Below, piece after piece: positions 50,329 to 62,962 of a stretch of DNA of 64,000 bases. Under the pieces are notes generated by a model that worked only from the letters and a program-made list of their open reading frames with translations, was not told the origin of the DNA and ran no database searches. Position 1 is the first letter of the stretch, and each line of letters opens with the position of its first letter. The translations under genes and the position numbers were made by a program. This DNA comes from Rachycentron canadum (lineage: Eukaryota; Chordata; Actinopteri; Carangiformes; Rachycentridae), in the NCBI GenBank assembly GCA_038496675.1, contig CM076669.1, positions 13,565,462 through 13,629,461 on the forward strand. The letters are read 5' to 3'.

Positions 50329-50778
50329 GCTTTAAAGGTCCCATATAGTCTAAAGGTAGATGTCCATATCTTCTTTGATTGTAAATCAGGTCTAGGTTCT
50401 ATATTAATACAGTAAAAGTTTTAAAGGTCTCAGTCCACAGAGAAATGTTCACAGCCTGTTTTCAGAAACTGAGCCTTAAAACCAGCTGTCAGGATTTCTG
50501 GAACTTTGTGATGTCACAACGAAATAGTCACCTCTCTCTGCCCCTCCCACCTGGACCCACTGTCCAGGATTCTCTGAGTGTTTTCCTTAAATCTGCTACA
50601 TTTTTATTAGATCACTCAGAAAATAGTCCAATCAGCCAATCAGTAGAGAGACAAAGATCCTTTCTTCTAATTGGCTCAACAACCTGTTTACTAGAGAAAG
50701 ATGTAAAACTACACTGAGATGGTTTTTGGTTCTTAAAACCCCAAAGTGTGAAAGTGTAAAATATGGGACCTTTAAAGC
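50329..50778. mobile_element. MITE with perfect 18-bp terminal inverted repeats and TTAA flanks
   Basis: GCTTTAAAGGTCCCATAT at 50329-50346 is matched exactly in inverted orientation by ATATGGGACCTTTAAAGC at 50761-50778. TTAA sits near both outer ends, as expected for a piggyBac-type target duplication, so the inverted repeat proper may start AGGTCCCATAT. The element of about 450 bp has no transposase; the 90-codon open frame at 50445-50717 is internal repeat DNA. The inverted repeat is directly seen; the superfamily is inferred. Confidence 0.8.
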
Positions 50779-50800
50779 TGGTTTATTCAGGGTGCTTTCT

Positions 50801-50890
50801 TACTGCTTTTCCTGCTTGTCATTCCCCTTCTCTCTGTCCCATTTCCTGTCTCTCTATACTTGTGCTATCAATTAATGAAGGCATAAGGGC
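50801..50890 (+). repeat. SINE-like 3' tail fragment
   Basis: TGCTTGTCATTCCCCTTCTC, TGTCCCATTTCCTGTCTCTC and TATCAATTAATGAAGGCATA match the tail region of the SINE-like repeat at 49655-49865 but on the other strand. The head with box B is missing. Confidence 0.6.
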
Positions 50891-51185
50891 AATGGGGCAA
50901 CATTGTGGTTGTGAAGAAGTGAACAGGTTCAAACAGTTTCTCTCACTTTCTCCGTGGAGATTTCCTCTCAGTCTCCATGATTAATCTCTCAAACCAGGAC
51001 AACTTTGGAGTTTCGTGTTGAGTGGAGACGAGGTGCTCGTCCACGTGGCAGCAGCTCTTTGCCATAAATTATTCTGACACAGTTTCTGTAGGTTCTCTAC
51101 TCATGAAATCACAGTAAACAGTATATGCAGGACTGAGCTCATTATAACTGCACATGACAGAAAGTGTGGGTATGCACAGATACAA

Positions 51186-51226
<41 letters not shown>

Positions 51227-54200
51227 AATAACATTACCTGTGGCAGAACTTCATTTTGCGTTTGGCGTTTGCATTTTCATGCAGCATTAGCTGATCGCTA
51301 AACCAGACATCAATCAATGCAATGTAATGGTTGCTGAAGCACAGACAGAGCATCTCTTAATTAAGGGATTCAATTTAAACCATGAAAATTGATTTTACTG
51401 AAGGGCCTGCACAGCAATCAGATAAACAAGGTGACATATTCATGTAATCACTGTAATTAGTTTTGTTCTGTGTATTTGTAATAAAATTTTACCTCATCAT
51501 GGAGAATACTTCATCTCAGCCGTCATGTTGCTTTTGTATTATTTCACAGATAGGAAGTTTACAGCTGGGTACAGGAGTTTCTGCATTCACAAACTTACAG
51601 TTGTGTTGCTGTTGTTTGTACTTGTGAGACAAGTGAAGTATAAAGAGGTGTTGTGTGTTAGAGTTGCGCGGCAGGCAGCAGTAATGACCTTCACAAGCTT
51701 CAGGCAACAGATTTCCTCACAACTGGAACAGGGCGCTGGGGGCAACACTATCACGGGAGGGGGGTTGAACGCCTGACGTAAAGGGACAGCTGGCAATAAC
51801 ACTAAATGAATATATCAGCCATGTGGGTACTGTCAGCGCAGGAACAGGACAAAAACCTGTAGTATTTATATGTTTATCTGAGAAAAATGCTGACTCATCG
51901 GCTTCAACTCTCACTGTGAGGACTCCCTCACCATGTGGGCACGAGAACCGGGTCCCCAGAAGGGAAACCATTAAAAAGATGTGTATTTGGTTTATAACTG
52001 ATGTTATCACAGGATCTGGGTCAGGTGTAAAAGCATGGATAATATGTTGCCATCAGAACAAATGAATTGATCTCAATGTGCTCTTTCCTGTGTGACCATA
52101 TTCTTCAGAAAAGGAAGAAAAAAAAAAAAACAGACCCAGAGCAAAGCTTTGAGGGACTCTCACTGGATTGTCACAACATGCAAAGAGAGCTAAGCTAGTT
52201 GTACTGCTAGCAAGGCTCTCCACTGACAGTTTTACTCTCTGAATACCCTTAGCCCAGTTAGCGACGCTACAGAAAAGTAGTCTATGGATTCATTCAGCTG
52301 TCTCCGTGGCATGGCGGTCCGTCGACAGTACTGAAAGAAAGCTTTACTTGACCAGGGACACAACATGAAGGCCTCAGCACCAGGAGCCGAATCAGAGGAT
52401 CATATGTTTAATCACTTGAGTCCAAAACTGGAGAAGCTCATTAACTGTGTTGCTTTTTGTTATTTAACCTCCTGTGTTTGATTAAAATCTGCCCCACGGC
52501 AAAGTAGGAGTTTTTGTAGAAAGTTCTAGAAGATTAATATGGAAACTTGCCCCATTAATGACAAAACTAAAACTAAGAGCTAACAAGCTTGCTAGCTGAC
52601 TATTAGCTCAGATAGCTTTATTTTTTATGAATATTAACCCTATAGAACTGGATGTGACGCGTCTTTCTCCCTTTAAGACCGGATGAGACACATGTAGTAT
52701 ATGATAACAGCCTTTTTAAGACATCATGGGAAATGTATTGTTGGTTCAGACAATAGCTAACAACGTGAGTGAGGGAAGCAATAATGAAGCAGGTTACAGC
52801 AGTTACCTGAATGGAAACAAGAAAGCGAATTAAATCTTTGCCTTCACCATAAAGTGCATCAACGTCTTTTAAAAAAAAATCAATACATCTTAAAAAAGTT
52901 TAACTTAACTGACGATATGTGCTTGTTTTAGAGAGCTGGGTCTGAATGGGTTCATTTTACTCTTTCTCTAATTCTGCAACAACATATAAGACAAAAAACA
53001 AACAAACAAAAAAACAAAAAAGAAAAAAACAACCCAGCATATCAGGGGTGAGATCAACTGATGTGTGATTGAAATCTTTCAATGACTCTGTCAATATTTC
53101 ACAGAGTGATGGACAACGGCAAGGTCACAGACTTGCATAGGTAACCAAATCTGGTTCAGGCCTTTGGTGCAGAAAGACAGACGCCCGACTCGTCCATTAA
53201 CGGTGCTTCGTAATCTGATCGAGTCACAACTTAACATGTCAAGACAAATTGGCGTCTCGCTCTCTGTGATGTACAGGTCGCTCTGTCACAGGAATGTGAG
53301 AAGCTAATGAGAAGAAACGAGGCCCTTTTTGATTTCCTGAGCGACCCAGTTTATCTTCATGTTTTTTTCTTTTTTCATCCCTATCTCACTTTGGCTTGTG
53401 TAGCTGTGCGTATGTTTGGGTATGTTTGGCTCTGTGGCCCTTTTGATGCGAGAAGGTTTCGCCTCTTAGAATTTTTCTCTCCCAATCTGTTGGTTGTTTC
53501 GAAGAAAAGGCTTCTGCTCAGATGGAGCGAGTTCTTCATTTCATATCCAATTACAAAGTTAAAATAAACAACAACAAAAAAAAAAAAATCAAGTGAAACA
53601 CCTCAGATTTTTATTGCTGAATAAAAAACACAATCAGCTTCAAGAGTTGTTTGAGATTCAACTGTTTAGAAGTTTGGGCTAAAAGAAATTACCTCAGACA
53701 TCAAGTCCAACTATGTAATGAATGATAGTCAGATAGATGGTCTGAGGTAAGGATTTATAGCTTGATGTTCAAACTGATTAGACCTTCTTTTGCATCCTCA
53801 CATCAATCATTTTTTCACCAGCTGAAGTAGTGATGAAGTAGTAGATTCCTCTCTAACATCAGGCGTCTGGCCAGTTCTAGCTCTGTTTTTTCCTCTGACC
53901 TTCAACTACAAGCTTTTAGATCAGCTGACAATCTGCCACAGGACAGCAGCACACGTGTCGACTGAAACCAAAACACACTGCAACTCTAGTGCTTTTTATT
54001 TCATTTATTGCTGATTTTGTAAATCACTTCATGGATTAGGAGCGACAGCAAGTGGGACGTGTTATATCCAGGTGTAGTCTCCTTTGAGACAACCAGGCCT
54101 GTGCTCGAGTTAAAGCGTCGAAGACTGAAACCAGTGGTCAGGCGAGCACCTTACATGGTAGTCGGCTGCCACTGTTGTGCGTCATATTATAGGAATAGGA

Positions 54201-55422
54201 ACAGCCCGCTTGTGCTCTGAATGCTGCCAGTGATGTGATGCAGATGTTGCAGGCTCCAGTTTCTGACTTCCTGTCAACTTCTTTTTTTTATTCTCCACAT
54301 GATAAATACATAAAAAGTAAACGAAATGCATGAAAATGATTTGATAATTTGAATTCTACATCTCTTCCTCTGTCACCTCATTTTAATAATGCTACAGGGC
54401 TGTTGTGCATCTTGATCAGAGTTTTACTAATTTTCTGAGTGAGGTGGTGCTTTAATGTTGGGGGAATTTTTGGAGGGAAAATTCTATTTCTCCAAAAAGC
54501 CCTGCCACGTCCTCCATCCTGAGTTAACCTTGAAAGAAACTCTCCAGTGTGACCATTTCAATTGCATCATGCAGCATGTGACAAGTGGCGTCTGTAGTGT
54601 GTCCCAGTAGCTGAAAGCTCCCCATGGGACGAGGTGTAGAGACACTGGAGGGAGAAAAAATGAAATCATTTACTTGGCAGCCATATGATTCAGAGTTCTG
54701 CTTAGAGCTGAAGAATTAATCTAAATATTATTGAAATCACAATATGGCTGAGTGCAAGGAGCTGCAGTGATAAAGGTAAAATGTGTCATCACAGGCCATA
54801 AATCAATCATTCAAATCATTCTCCAGGTGCAAAGGGACATACTTGTTTGGCCCCAACAAACATCACATTTTATAATAATTTTATGAAAATGAAATATAAA
54901 AATATATATAAAATATTGTTTGGCTCTGATTTAGTTATTATAAGGTTTTGTGTCCAGTTGGACAGAGCTTTCCAGAGGCAGAAACCAATAAAACATGCTT
55001 AAAGAGAAACACACTGTTCATGTTCTTGATGATTTAAATACAAATCAAATTTGGCTCCTTTCATTGTGACCACAACAACACAACAGGAGGCTCAAGGATG
55101 AATCCTGGATCACTGCTACAGCTGCTCATAGAATATATGAAACTAATCTGTTGATATGAAATATCTAACATTAAAGCTCATACACTGGAGACTCTTAAGG
55201 GCCCTTGGGTGACCTGGGGCCCACGCATAAATGAAACACACGCAGGCACAGGTGGTTCAAACCTAGTGAGATGTAAATGCATAACATAAATTAACTTTCT
55301 TTACGTGATTGTGTGTATTTACGTAAAGAAACACACACCCACTCAAATCCTGTATAACTTGCACACAGTTGTTGCCTGTTCTGTATGTCCTCTCTCATTT
55401 TTCCTTTTCATATACTGTACTA

Positions 55423-55426
<4 letters not shown>
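50891..55426. other. Gene desert, no gene supported
   Basis: Non-coding sequence with a (CA)n tract (51187-51222) and A-rich stretches at 52113-52130, 52997-53032 and 53570-53589. Open frames at 51525-52065 and 53307-53567 lack recognisable domains. Confidence 0.55.
51187..51222. repeat. (CA)n microsatellite
   Basis: About 17 CA units. Confidence 0.95.

Positions 55427-55474
<48 letters not shown>
55427..55474. repeat. (CT)n microsatellite
   Basis: About 23 CT units. The long open frames on both strands here (Leu-Ser repeats on +, Arg-Glu repeats on -) are translations of the repeat. Confidence 0.95.
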
Positions 55475-55477
<3 letters not shown>

Positions 55478-56092
55478 AACACATACATACACACATTCAC
55501 ACAAAAGCAGTGCACCACTCTCCCTGGCCCTGACAAGATACATGATGAACGCATCCACAGTGATTTATAATAACTCACTTCAGAGCGATGCCACTGCAGA
55601 GGAGGAAATTGAACAAACAGGCCATGTTATCTGTCACCAGATGACCCAGTTCAAGTTCAAGAAGCTGCCTGTCAAGTACAATTGACTGCACAGCTGATAT
55701 ATTAGACCTTAATGGCAGCAGAAAAAAAGAACCTCTTAACGATTGCCTTTGCTGGGCATGTGAAGGTCCCATAGAGGGGTGGATTGCAAAAAGGAAACAA
55801 ATGATTTCCTGAAGCTGCATCTTCCTTCCAAAAAAAATCCATCTGATACAGATGCTGGTACAGCACAGTGTGAGAGGAGAAGGTTGAAAGCGAGTTAGCC
55901 TTCAGTGGATTAAAGCATATCATCTGATGACAGGAAGAGGTGAGAAATGGTTTATGGCCTCACTTTAATGATGCAGTGTTTCATTCAGAGTAAAGCATTT
56001 TGAGCTAAAAATAACTAATTACAACAGGAGACTGTACTTAAAAAAAAAAAACAAATAATAAAAACATAACAAGCCCATTAGTTACTTGTGCA
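55475..56092. other. Intergenic, nothing recognisable
   Basis: Non-coding sequence ending near an A-rich stretch at 56038-56063. Overlapping minus-strand frames at 55575-55923 have no motif. Confidence 0.5.
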
Positions 56093-56610
56093 ACAGCTCA
56101 TTACGACCATAGACTGAAGGATGTGACCAATTGGCTTCCAATGAGCAGTTTTAAATCTCAGAGTGGGCTGCTCTGTTGTTGCCATCTTGGCACTGTCTGA
56201 CTTTCACTAACTGCAACTGCTAATTAATCCAAGGAAGTGGGACTTGTATGGAGCCAAAACTTCAATGCATACCCGATTGCGGCAAGCAGACGCTCACCCA
56301 CATGTCACTTAAAGCAGTAAACCCTCAATCATGCATGACTTTAAACCTTCATGAAATTTAAAAGGGTGAGTTATATAGAAGTTCACCCCCTGTACAGTTG
56401 ACATGAGGGAGGAAATTACCTATAAAGAACAAAACCATCTTTTGTACCAGGCTGTAAACATGTTTTTTTCTGATGTAAAGTTGGACATTTTAACATGGGA
56501 GTCAAAGAGGACTTATTCGGCACTGGACGTTGCCACTTAATGATGACCCATATTTATATTTTATTTAGGCGACTTCTAGTGGCCGGAGGATTTAAAGCAA
56601 GAATTAAGGT
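56093..56610. repeat. Dispersed fish repeat ("GCTCATTACGACCATAGACTG" type)
   Basis: GTTACTTGTGCAACAGCTCA, TTACGACCATAGACTG, TTGGCTTCCAATGAGCAGTT, CAGAGTGGGCTGCTCTGTTG and the closing TTTAGGCGACTTCTAGTGGC are blocks of a high-copy fish repeat. Related sequence occurs at 58510-58760. Edges are approximate. Confidence 0.55.
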
Positions 56611-58509
56611 GGATGGTTGGTTCTGAAAAAGACAGGACTTTCACAAAACTGATGTTCATTTCTATGACGGTTTCACAACCTTAACCATGTGTTTATTATA
56701 GTATAGATGATAGATGAAGTTGCAGTGGTACTCTCCTATGGGTCCTATGACCTGTATGATTGTTTAAGTTGGAGAACAAACATACTAACAGCTAACATAC
56801 GAGTGGTCAGATTCATTATCTTTTAACTAGCAATACTTTCTTTGTCACATTCAGACAGCCAGCTTAAAATGTCAGGTTCATTATCTTCTAGCAGCAAAGT
56901 AGCATAGGACATTAGCAACAAACATATACATGAAACGTTTAAGTACGAACACCTGCTATCTTAACTGCTACTTATTTAAACATCCAGGACAACATTAGCA
57001 TTCATTTAGAGTCGTGTTTCTGGTGAGATGATGAATGTAAATTCAACGTCGTCGCCAGCTTTGTCTGCCATGTGGTGCTACGCTGGGAGCATATTGTGAG
57101 TTTATCAGTGACGGGGCGTATGAGAGCAGACAGACAAACAGTAACGTTGCAAGTGAAGAGTCACAGCAGTGACTGATGTGTTTGGTTTGTGTTTTATTTC
57201 TGATCCCATCGCTCTTCACAAAATGTTTGCAACACCAGATTTGAAGCTGACAGTTCAAATGTACAGGTGCTCACAAAAGACAATGCAAAGTTTTTCAGGA
57301 AAAAATACTCAAGGTTCTTTATGTAATCAGTCCAGTAAGAGGAATGATTCAGCTGCAAGTTATGCAATGCACTTGTCATGGACAGTTTCTCTTGTACTGA
57401 GGATAAAGGGCTGGTGGATAAGATGACAGCAACAAAACAAAACACAATGTATTGGTGTTATCAAGAAGCCTGTGAAACATATGTTGCAGCATATGGCCCA
57501 GAGAGGAGATGGGGATCTGATTTGCTGTCAGACAGTAAAAAGTTTGAAAAATTTCCCAGCACACGGCTGCTTGTGGAAAACACATTAACCTTTTCGTAGA
57601 GTGAGAGGGAAGTGAAGGCACAGCTGTGAGGGCGAAGTGAAGCAGTAGAGGTGCATTCAGATTTGCAGCGTTGCCCCCTCAGCCCACTGCTGATGTGACT
57701 CCAGCAGGCCCGGGCCTTTTTTAAGATTTCTTTTTGTCACAGTCAACCTAATCATATACAAGCATATCCACATCGGGGGCAATCTGCAGTCGCCTACAAT
57801 TGCAGTGGCGGTAAAATTGCAGCGGGCTAGCATCCCCAGTGGTCGATTCACAGTCTCATTAGAGGAGCAGCAGAAACACTCCACAGCGATCTGGTGGACT
57901 AAATTATCTCCTATTTATCTCACAAAACATACCGTGGGCCCTCACTTGCAGGGCTGAGCTTCATACTTTAGTGAAGACACTTGTTGTACAGTCAATACTC
58001 TGTGCACTCAGATGCCCTGCCAGAAAAGCTCATGTTTAACTGATCTGTTTTCTATAGTGAAGCACTCCAGTGAGTGTCGCATATGAGTATTAAAAGCTCA
58101 TTCTTGGTCTTTGAAAAAATGATGTGAACTCAATGTCCACTTACTCTTGTTGAACCTGTTCTTCATGGGGAAATGAAGTGGGCACAGTCGTCATCATGTG
58201 ATCCAATAAATAAAATCCCAACTCTGTGACATTAAGCTAACTTCAATGAGATGACGAAGACCCTGAGATATTATCACTTCAATTCACATTATACTTTATA
58301 ATAATATCAAAGCAATGTAATGAGTTTTTAACAAAAATTTACAACTATTTTCCATTTATGTAAGAATAGCAAATAGCTCCTTTAAGAAACTTAGAAGTTG
58401 AATTGAAGTAATTGAAATGAATTGAAATCTACTAGACAATATCAAAAAATGAAAGACTGTATCATCCAACCTGAGAAGATTGGAGACTGTTCCTTACAAA
58501 CTAAGCCCA
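56611..58509. other. Intergenic, no gene supported
   Basis: Non-coding sequence. Mutually overlapping open frames at 57043-57621 on both strands show no domain or splice structure. Confidence 0.5.
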
Positions 58510-58760
58510 TAGGTCGTCTGTGCAGCAGGTTATTATGACCCATAGTTACATTGATGTTAGGCGACATCTAGTGGCTGCAGTAATTATGACTTTTAATTAT
58601 CTTTTCCTCAACCTAACCAAGCCATGAATGTTGTAACCATGGCGACAAAGGTCTGGTACACGTACGGCCGTGGTGGCGCTGTTTCAAGAGACACAACTAT
58701 AGGTTGTATCAGAGGTTGTTAAGGTTGGCGGCGTTTTTAGAAGATTGGCATGAAAATCAG
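58510..58760. repeat. Related copy of the 56093-56610 repeat
   Basis: GTCTGTGCAGCAGGTTATTA, TGACCCATAGTTAC, TTAGGCGACATCTAGTGGCT, then ACCATGGCGACAAAGGTCTG and CGTGGTGGCGCTGTTTCAAG. It shares the GCAGCAG/ATTATGACC start and the GGCGACxTCTAGTGGC block with the other copy, but is shorter between them. Confidence 0.5.
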
Positions 58761-61316
58761 GAAACAGTGATTATTAATGGTGACATATGGGACGCTTAGC
58801 AGTCAACAACATCGCAGATTGGTGTTTTTGCAGAAAATCTGAGTTTGTAGCAACTGTGATTCAAGCAGCTGATAAAATTGATAAAACAGAAACCATGTGT
58901 ATACACATGAGCAATGAGCCAAAGATAGTCCTTCAAATGAAATATTTTAATATATAAGTCAGTGAGTGTCACACTGAAGTGATGATGTTCTTTTATAAAT
59001 GTTTTTCAGCTCACTAACACCTCAGTTGTGTGTGTAACTGAATATTTTCATGTGGAATTTTAACACGGGATGATTTCTAAATCTGTTAAAGTTATTAAGA
59101 AAAACCTTATAATTAATAAGTGCACCAGTGTTACAGTGATAAACACTCATAAAGCTGCGACTCAGGGTTAATGAAGCCATTTGAGGATGTGTGAACACGA
59201 GAGTAATTTCTACCCATTTTGAAGATAAAAATAAAGATGCAGCACAAAACCCATTTTTTGTAAAGCTTTCCAAAGTCGGATCAATAATGCGCTTAAAAAT
59301 GAGTCAAGCTCTCTGCAGTCAGCTCTCATCTTGTCTGTCACACATTACTCAGAAAATAAATACACAAGACTGATGCTGCTGTCTGTCAGCGATGTTGGAA
59401 ACACAAGCTATAGGCAATGATATCCCTCTTACATTATTTTACTGTAACGCTGCCATTATTGCAGTCATTAGTCTAAATTATTGACTCATAACGCAGCATT
59501 TGTGTGCAGCCAAAGCTGGGTTTAGAGTTTAATTTATATGTAAATGCATTTGTACCCTGTGTATTATGTGTCAGCACATCATTTGCTGAAATGACATGTG
59601 GGATGTTTGGTTTGGGGGGGGTGTTGATTACAACTAAGATGGTTGAACTCTGAAGAATGAGTCTGATTTCTTCAAGTTGGAACAAAAAAAGGAAGATTTC
59701 TTGGTTGACACCAAGACAAATGTGTTTATATTTATCCTCACAGTTAACCTGTAGACATCCTGAAAATATGAAAATGCCTCAATTTTTTGCAAGAAGTAAT
59801 GAAAGAGCCCATAAACAAAGCAATTGTACATTTAAGACAGGAATATTTATGTGAAGTTTCAATATTTAATCATATACCTAATTAAGCAGTTTTGTTTGGC
59901 ATTATTCCTGCAACAAAAAGAGGCCCGAGAGATTGTGATTACTTTGAGTGAATCATTAGTTGTAACTGAAATCTAACTTTGACAGCCCGGTGGCTGTGAG
60001 CAATTAAACATTTTTGAGTCTTTAGAAGTCGGTGCAGAGGTGTGGAATAAAAAACAAAGCTATAAAAGCTGTAAAAGCTGCAACAGCTCGATAAACGCAA
60101 AAAACAAATGATGGTCATGTGCAGTGGTGTCTTCATCTTAAAACCTCCCACAATGAAGCTAAAATCATGTCTGAAAATATAATTTAGGATTGATTCTGAT
60201 TGAAGTGCACAGTGATTATAATGCTCTGTGTGACCTTTAATCAAATTTAAGTTCATCATATTGTTGGTTTTGTTTTTCACTCTTGCCTCTGTTAAATAAT
60301 GAATGTGTTTTCTGTACAACTGCTCATCTTCCTTCATTCAAGGCTGACCAGCAGAAATTTGTGACTTCTCTGACATAAATTCAGACTGTACGCACAAATA
60401 AGCTTAAATGTAGTTGTACTTAAAGCACGTACTATAAAATAAAACTGTTTCCACCATTCTAAAGAAATTGCAGTAACATGTTTAAATAGTATGCAGAACA
60501 AGGTCTTGTGTAATTGTTTCGCAGTGAGAGCAGTGTCAGCCAGCGTTTGCCCGTGACTCAGGGCCGGGTGTTTATTGTGAAAAGCTGGATGAATGTGGCT
60601 TATTTCTGAACTGGAATAAAAGCAGAGCAGGCAGGTGGGCTGAAAAATTGAAACACTTCACCATGAAACCCACCAATGATACACAAGCCCCTTTCAGACA
60701 GGCTCCTCATTATGTCAGCTCTCCGGCCTCGTACTAACTAAAGTACTAACTACTAGTACAACTGCTAACGTCTAACACATTAGTAACATATTATAGAAGT
60801 GACAGTTACAGTTTGGTCCCTCAGAAAACGCATTGGCCAACAAAGGGACGTGTCAGCTTGGTGCGGCTAGGGGCTGGTTTACATGATGTGTCTTCGAGCC
60901 ATGGGAAAGTCTACATTCAGGATTTACTTGGTTTTGTTGAGAGTTGGACAGGGCGTGAACCCTGTGTCTTTTCCTAAGCTAACATTAGCTGTTAGCTGCC
61001 AGTAAAAATACCTTTAGTTGTAGAATTACTGAAGCCCCTTTGCCACTCAAAAAACCCACTAAGACCACTAACATCTGGGTTTTGTCGGCAATGGAAAAGG
61101 CTACAATCAACCTTCTTTAAGGGACTATGGCTATGATTTGCAGTGACGTAAACACAACACCCCTTTTGGCCTCCTTTCCTGCTGTGATGTCTTTTGGACA
61201 CCTGTCCAGGTGACAGGTCATGGTGCAGTTAAACCAGAAAGACTGCAGCTACACAGCACAGAGTGAGTGAGTCCACTGTTTTACCTGTATGCAGAACAGC
61301 TATCAGCCTCTCTCTC

Positions 61317-61348
<32 letters not shown>

Positions 61349-62848
61349 TGTGCTATTTTGAACTGATTTTAAACATAATAATCCTTTACCACACCATCAT
61401 CATAATGAAACACACACGCACAGATGTAGAAGTACTTCAATTACATTAAATAAAAGATGAAAATCTAATCAATACGACAAGCAAATAACCAACTGATGTT
61501 GGAAATAATAAATTCACTTCATTAAATAATAATAAAAAAAAAATCTCATCAATTTGTTTTAATTTAGACAATTTCAGTGGAAAGTTTTAAAGAATAAGGT
61601 GTCTACAGAATAATCTGACCCTCTAAACAGTAGAAACAGTAATAATCATTGGACATGAAACCTTCCAACAAAACCAAGTTTTAGTCCATCAAGCTTATTT
61701 AATTACTGTTAAAATAATAAATTTTTAATTTACAAAAACAATGTCCATCCTATTTTTCTGTATCTGTAAAGAGTGAATCAATAGTCTCCTCCGCAATATT
61801 ATGCAAACACATATTACAGTTTCTGTGATTCTGTGTGGGAGCAACTGGTCAGTGAAAGACGTGACCTTCTCACCCAGACAAGTAAATATGAAGGGATGTG
61901 TTGCCCACACGCAGGCTTCCTTCCTTCCATCCTTCGTACCTTTCTTTATCTTTGTTTTTCACTGTGGCTGTAGGCTCTGTGCTTAATGCTCAGACGTGAC
62001 CTTTCAGGTGTCAATACACTGAGGGCGTAACGTGGCCCGACCAGGGAAACAGATAAAAGTTGCGTGTCGTCAACTGCTGCACCATTAACCCACAGAACTT
62101 CATCAACCTGACTTCACATACACCACTGCAGCTCACTGGCCACTATAAACCAGCTCCTAAGTTCATAAAGCAACGTATATGATTAGCTGAACTGAAAAAG
62201 GTTGAGGGGCTTTCAAAATCAATTCCTTATTGTTCCCTCCCTGACGTAAAATCGATGGATGGCCCATCATGAAAGCAGCGCTACAGTAACATCGGGAACA
62301 TCGAGAACATTCGATTATCTGTGACCAGGTGAAGGACCTTCAGGAGGCTTCTTAAGGGTGGAGGTGCTCTGTAATGAAAGCATCTGAAAGGATGAGTAAG
62401 CAGCTCAGAGCACGGAGTAAGGCAGCATTCACTGACAGTATGATCTGATTGCTTTGTGGTTTGCTTTTGTTTTTACAAGAGGTTTTATTTCAGGGTCAAG
62501 TACAAAGCAACTTTATAGATTTCTTAGGTCTAAAGAACATTTACATGGATTTCTCAGGGAAATGACATATAACTATTGTAGACAATAACATGAGAACACA
62601 AAAATACTATTTAAATCCTGGTGGTAGAAAATAACAACACTGAGTGTGTATCTGAAGCACGGTCACATAGCAGACATTCAGCTGTTTACACAGACATATA
62701 TACCCAATGCTTCCATAAGCAACCTAATTTCTGTGTCCAGGAGGATGTGGTGGATGAGGCCAGGGGACCTGTGTTTGACTCCTGTGTGCGTTTACCTATT
62801 TTTAGATTTAGTTTCATCCGTCCGTGCATTGTCATTGTTGAGGGCAGG
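58761..62848. other. Gene desert, no gene supported
   Basis: AT-rich non-coding sequence. Open frames such as 59939-60337 (-) lack motifs. Confidence 0.55.
61308..61352. repeat. (CT)n(GT)n compound microsatellite
   Basis: A short CT tract runs into about 18 GT units with one TATG interruption. Confidence 0.95.
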
Positions 62849-62962
62849 GTACATCCTGGACAGGTCACCAGTCCATCACAGGGCCAACACAGGGATGGAG
62901 AACCTGGAGGGAACCTTCACAGGCACAAGGAGAACATGCAAACTCCACATAGAAAGGCCCCA
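62849..62962. repeat. Shorter copy of the 36630-36918 fish repeat
   Basis: TCCTGGACAGGTCACCAGTC, ATCACAGGGCCAACACAGGG, GAACCTGGAGGGAACC, AGGAGAACATGCAAACTCCA and ACATAGAAAGGCCCC match the 3' half of the copy near 36.7-36.9 kb, with the middle deleted. The 119- and 138-codon open frames at 62621-63062 run through it and are not genes. Confidence 0.75.

Noticed and set aside
51187..51222. Regularly spaced repeats considered as a CRISPR array
   Set aside because: All tandem repeats in the window are dinucleotide microsatellites without spacers, in a vertebrate genome.
55305..55685. 126-codon frame with long Leu-Ser run
   Set aside because: The frame is carried by the (CT)n microsatellite.
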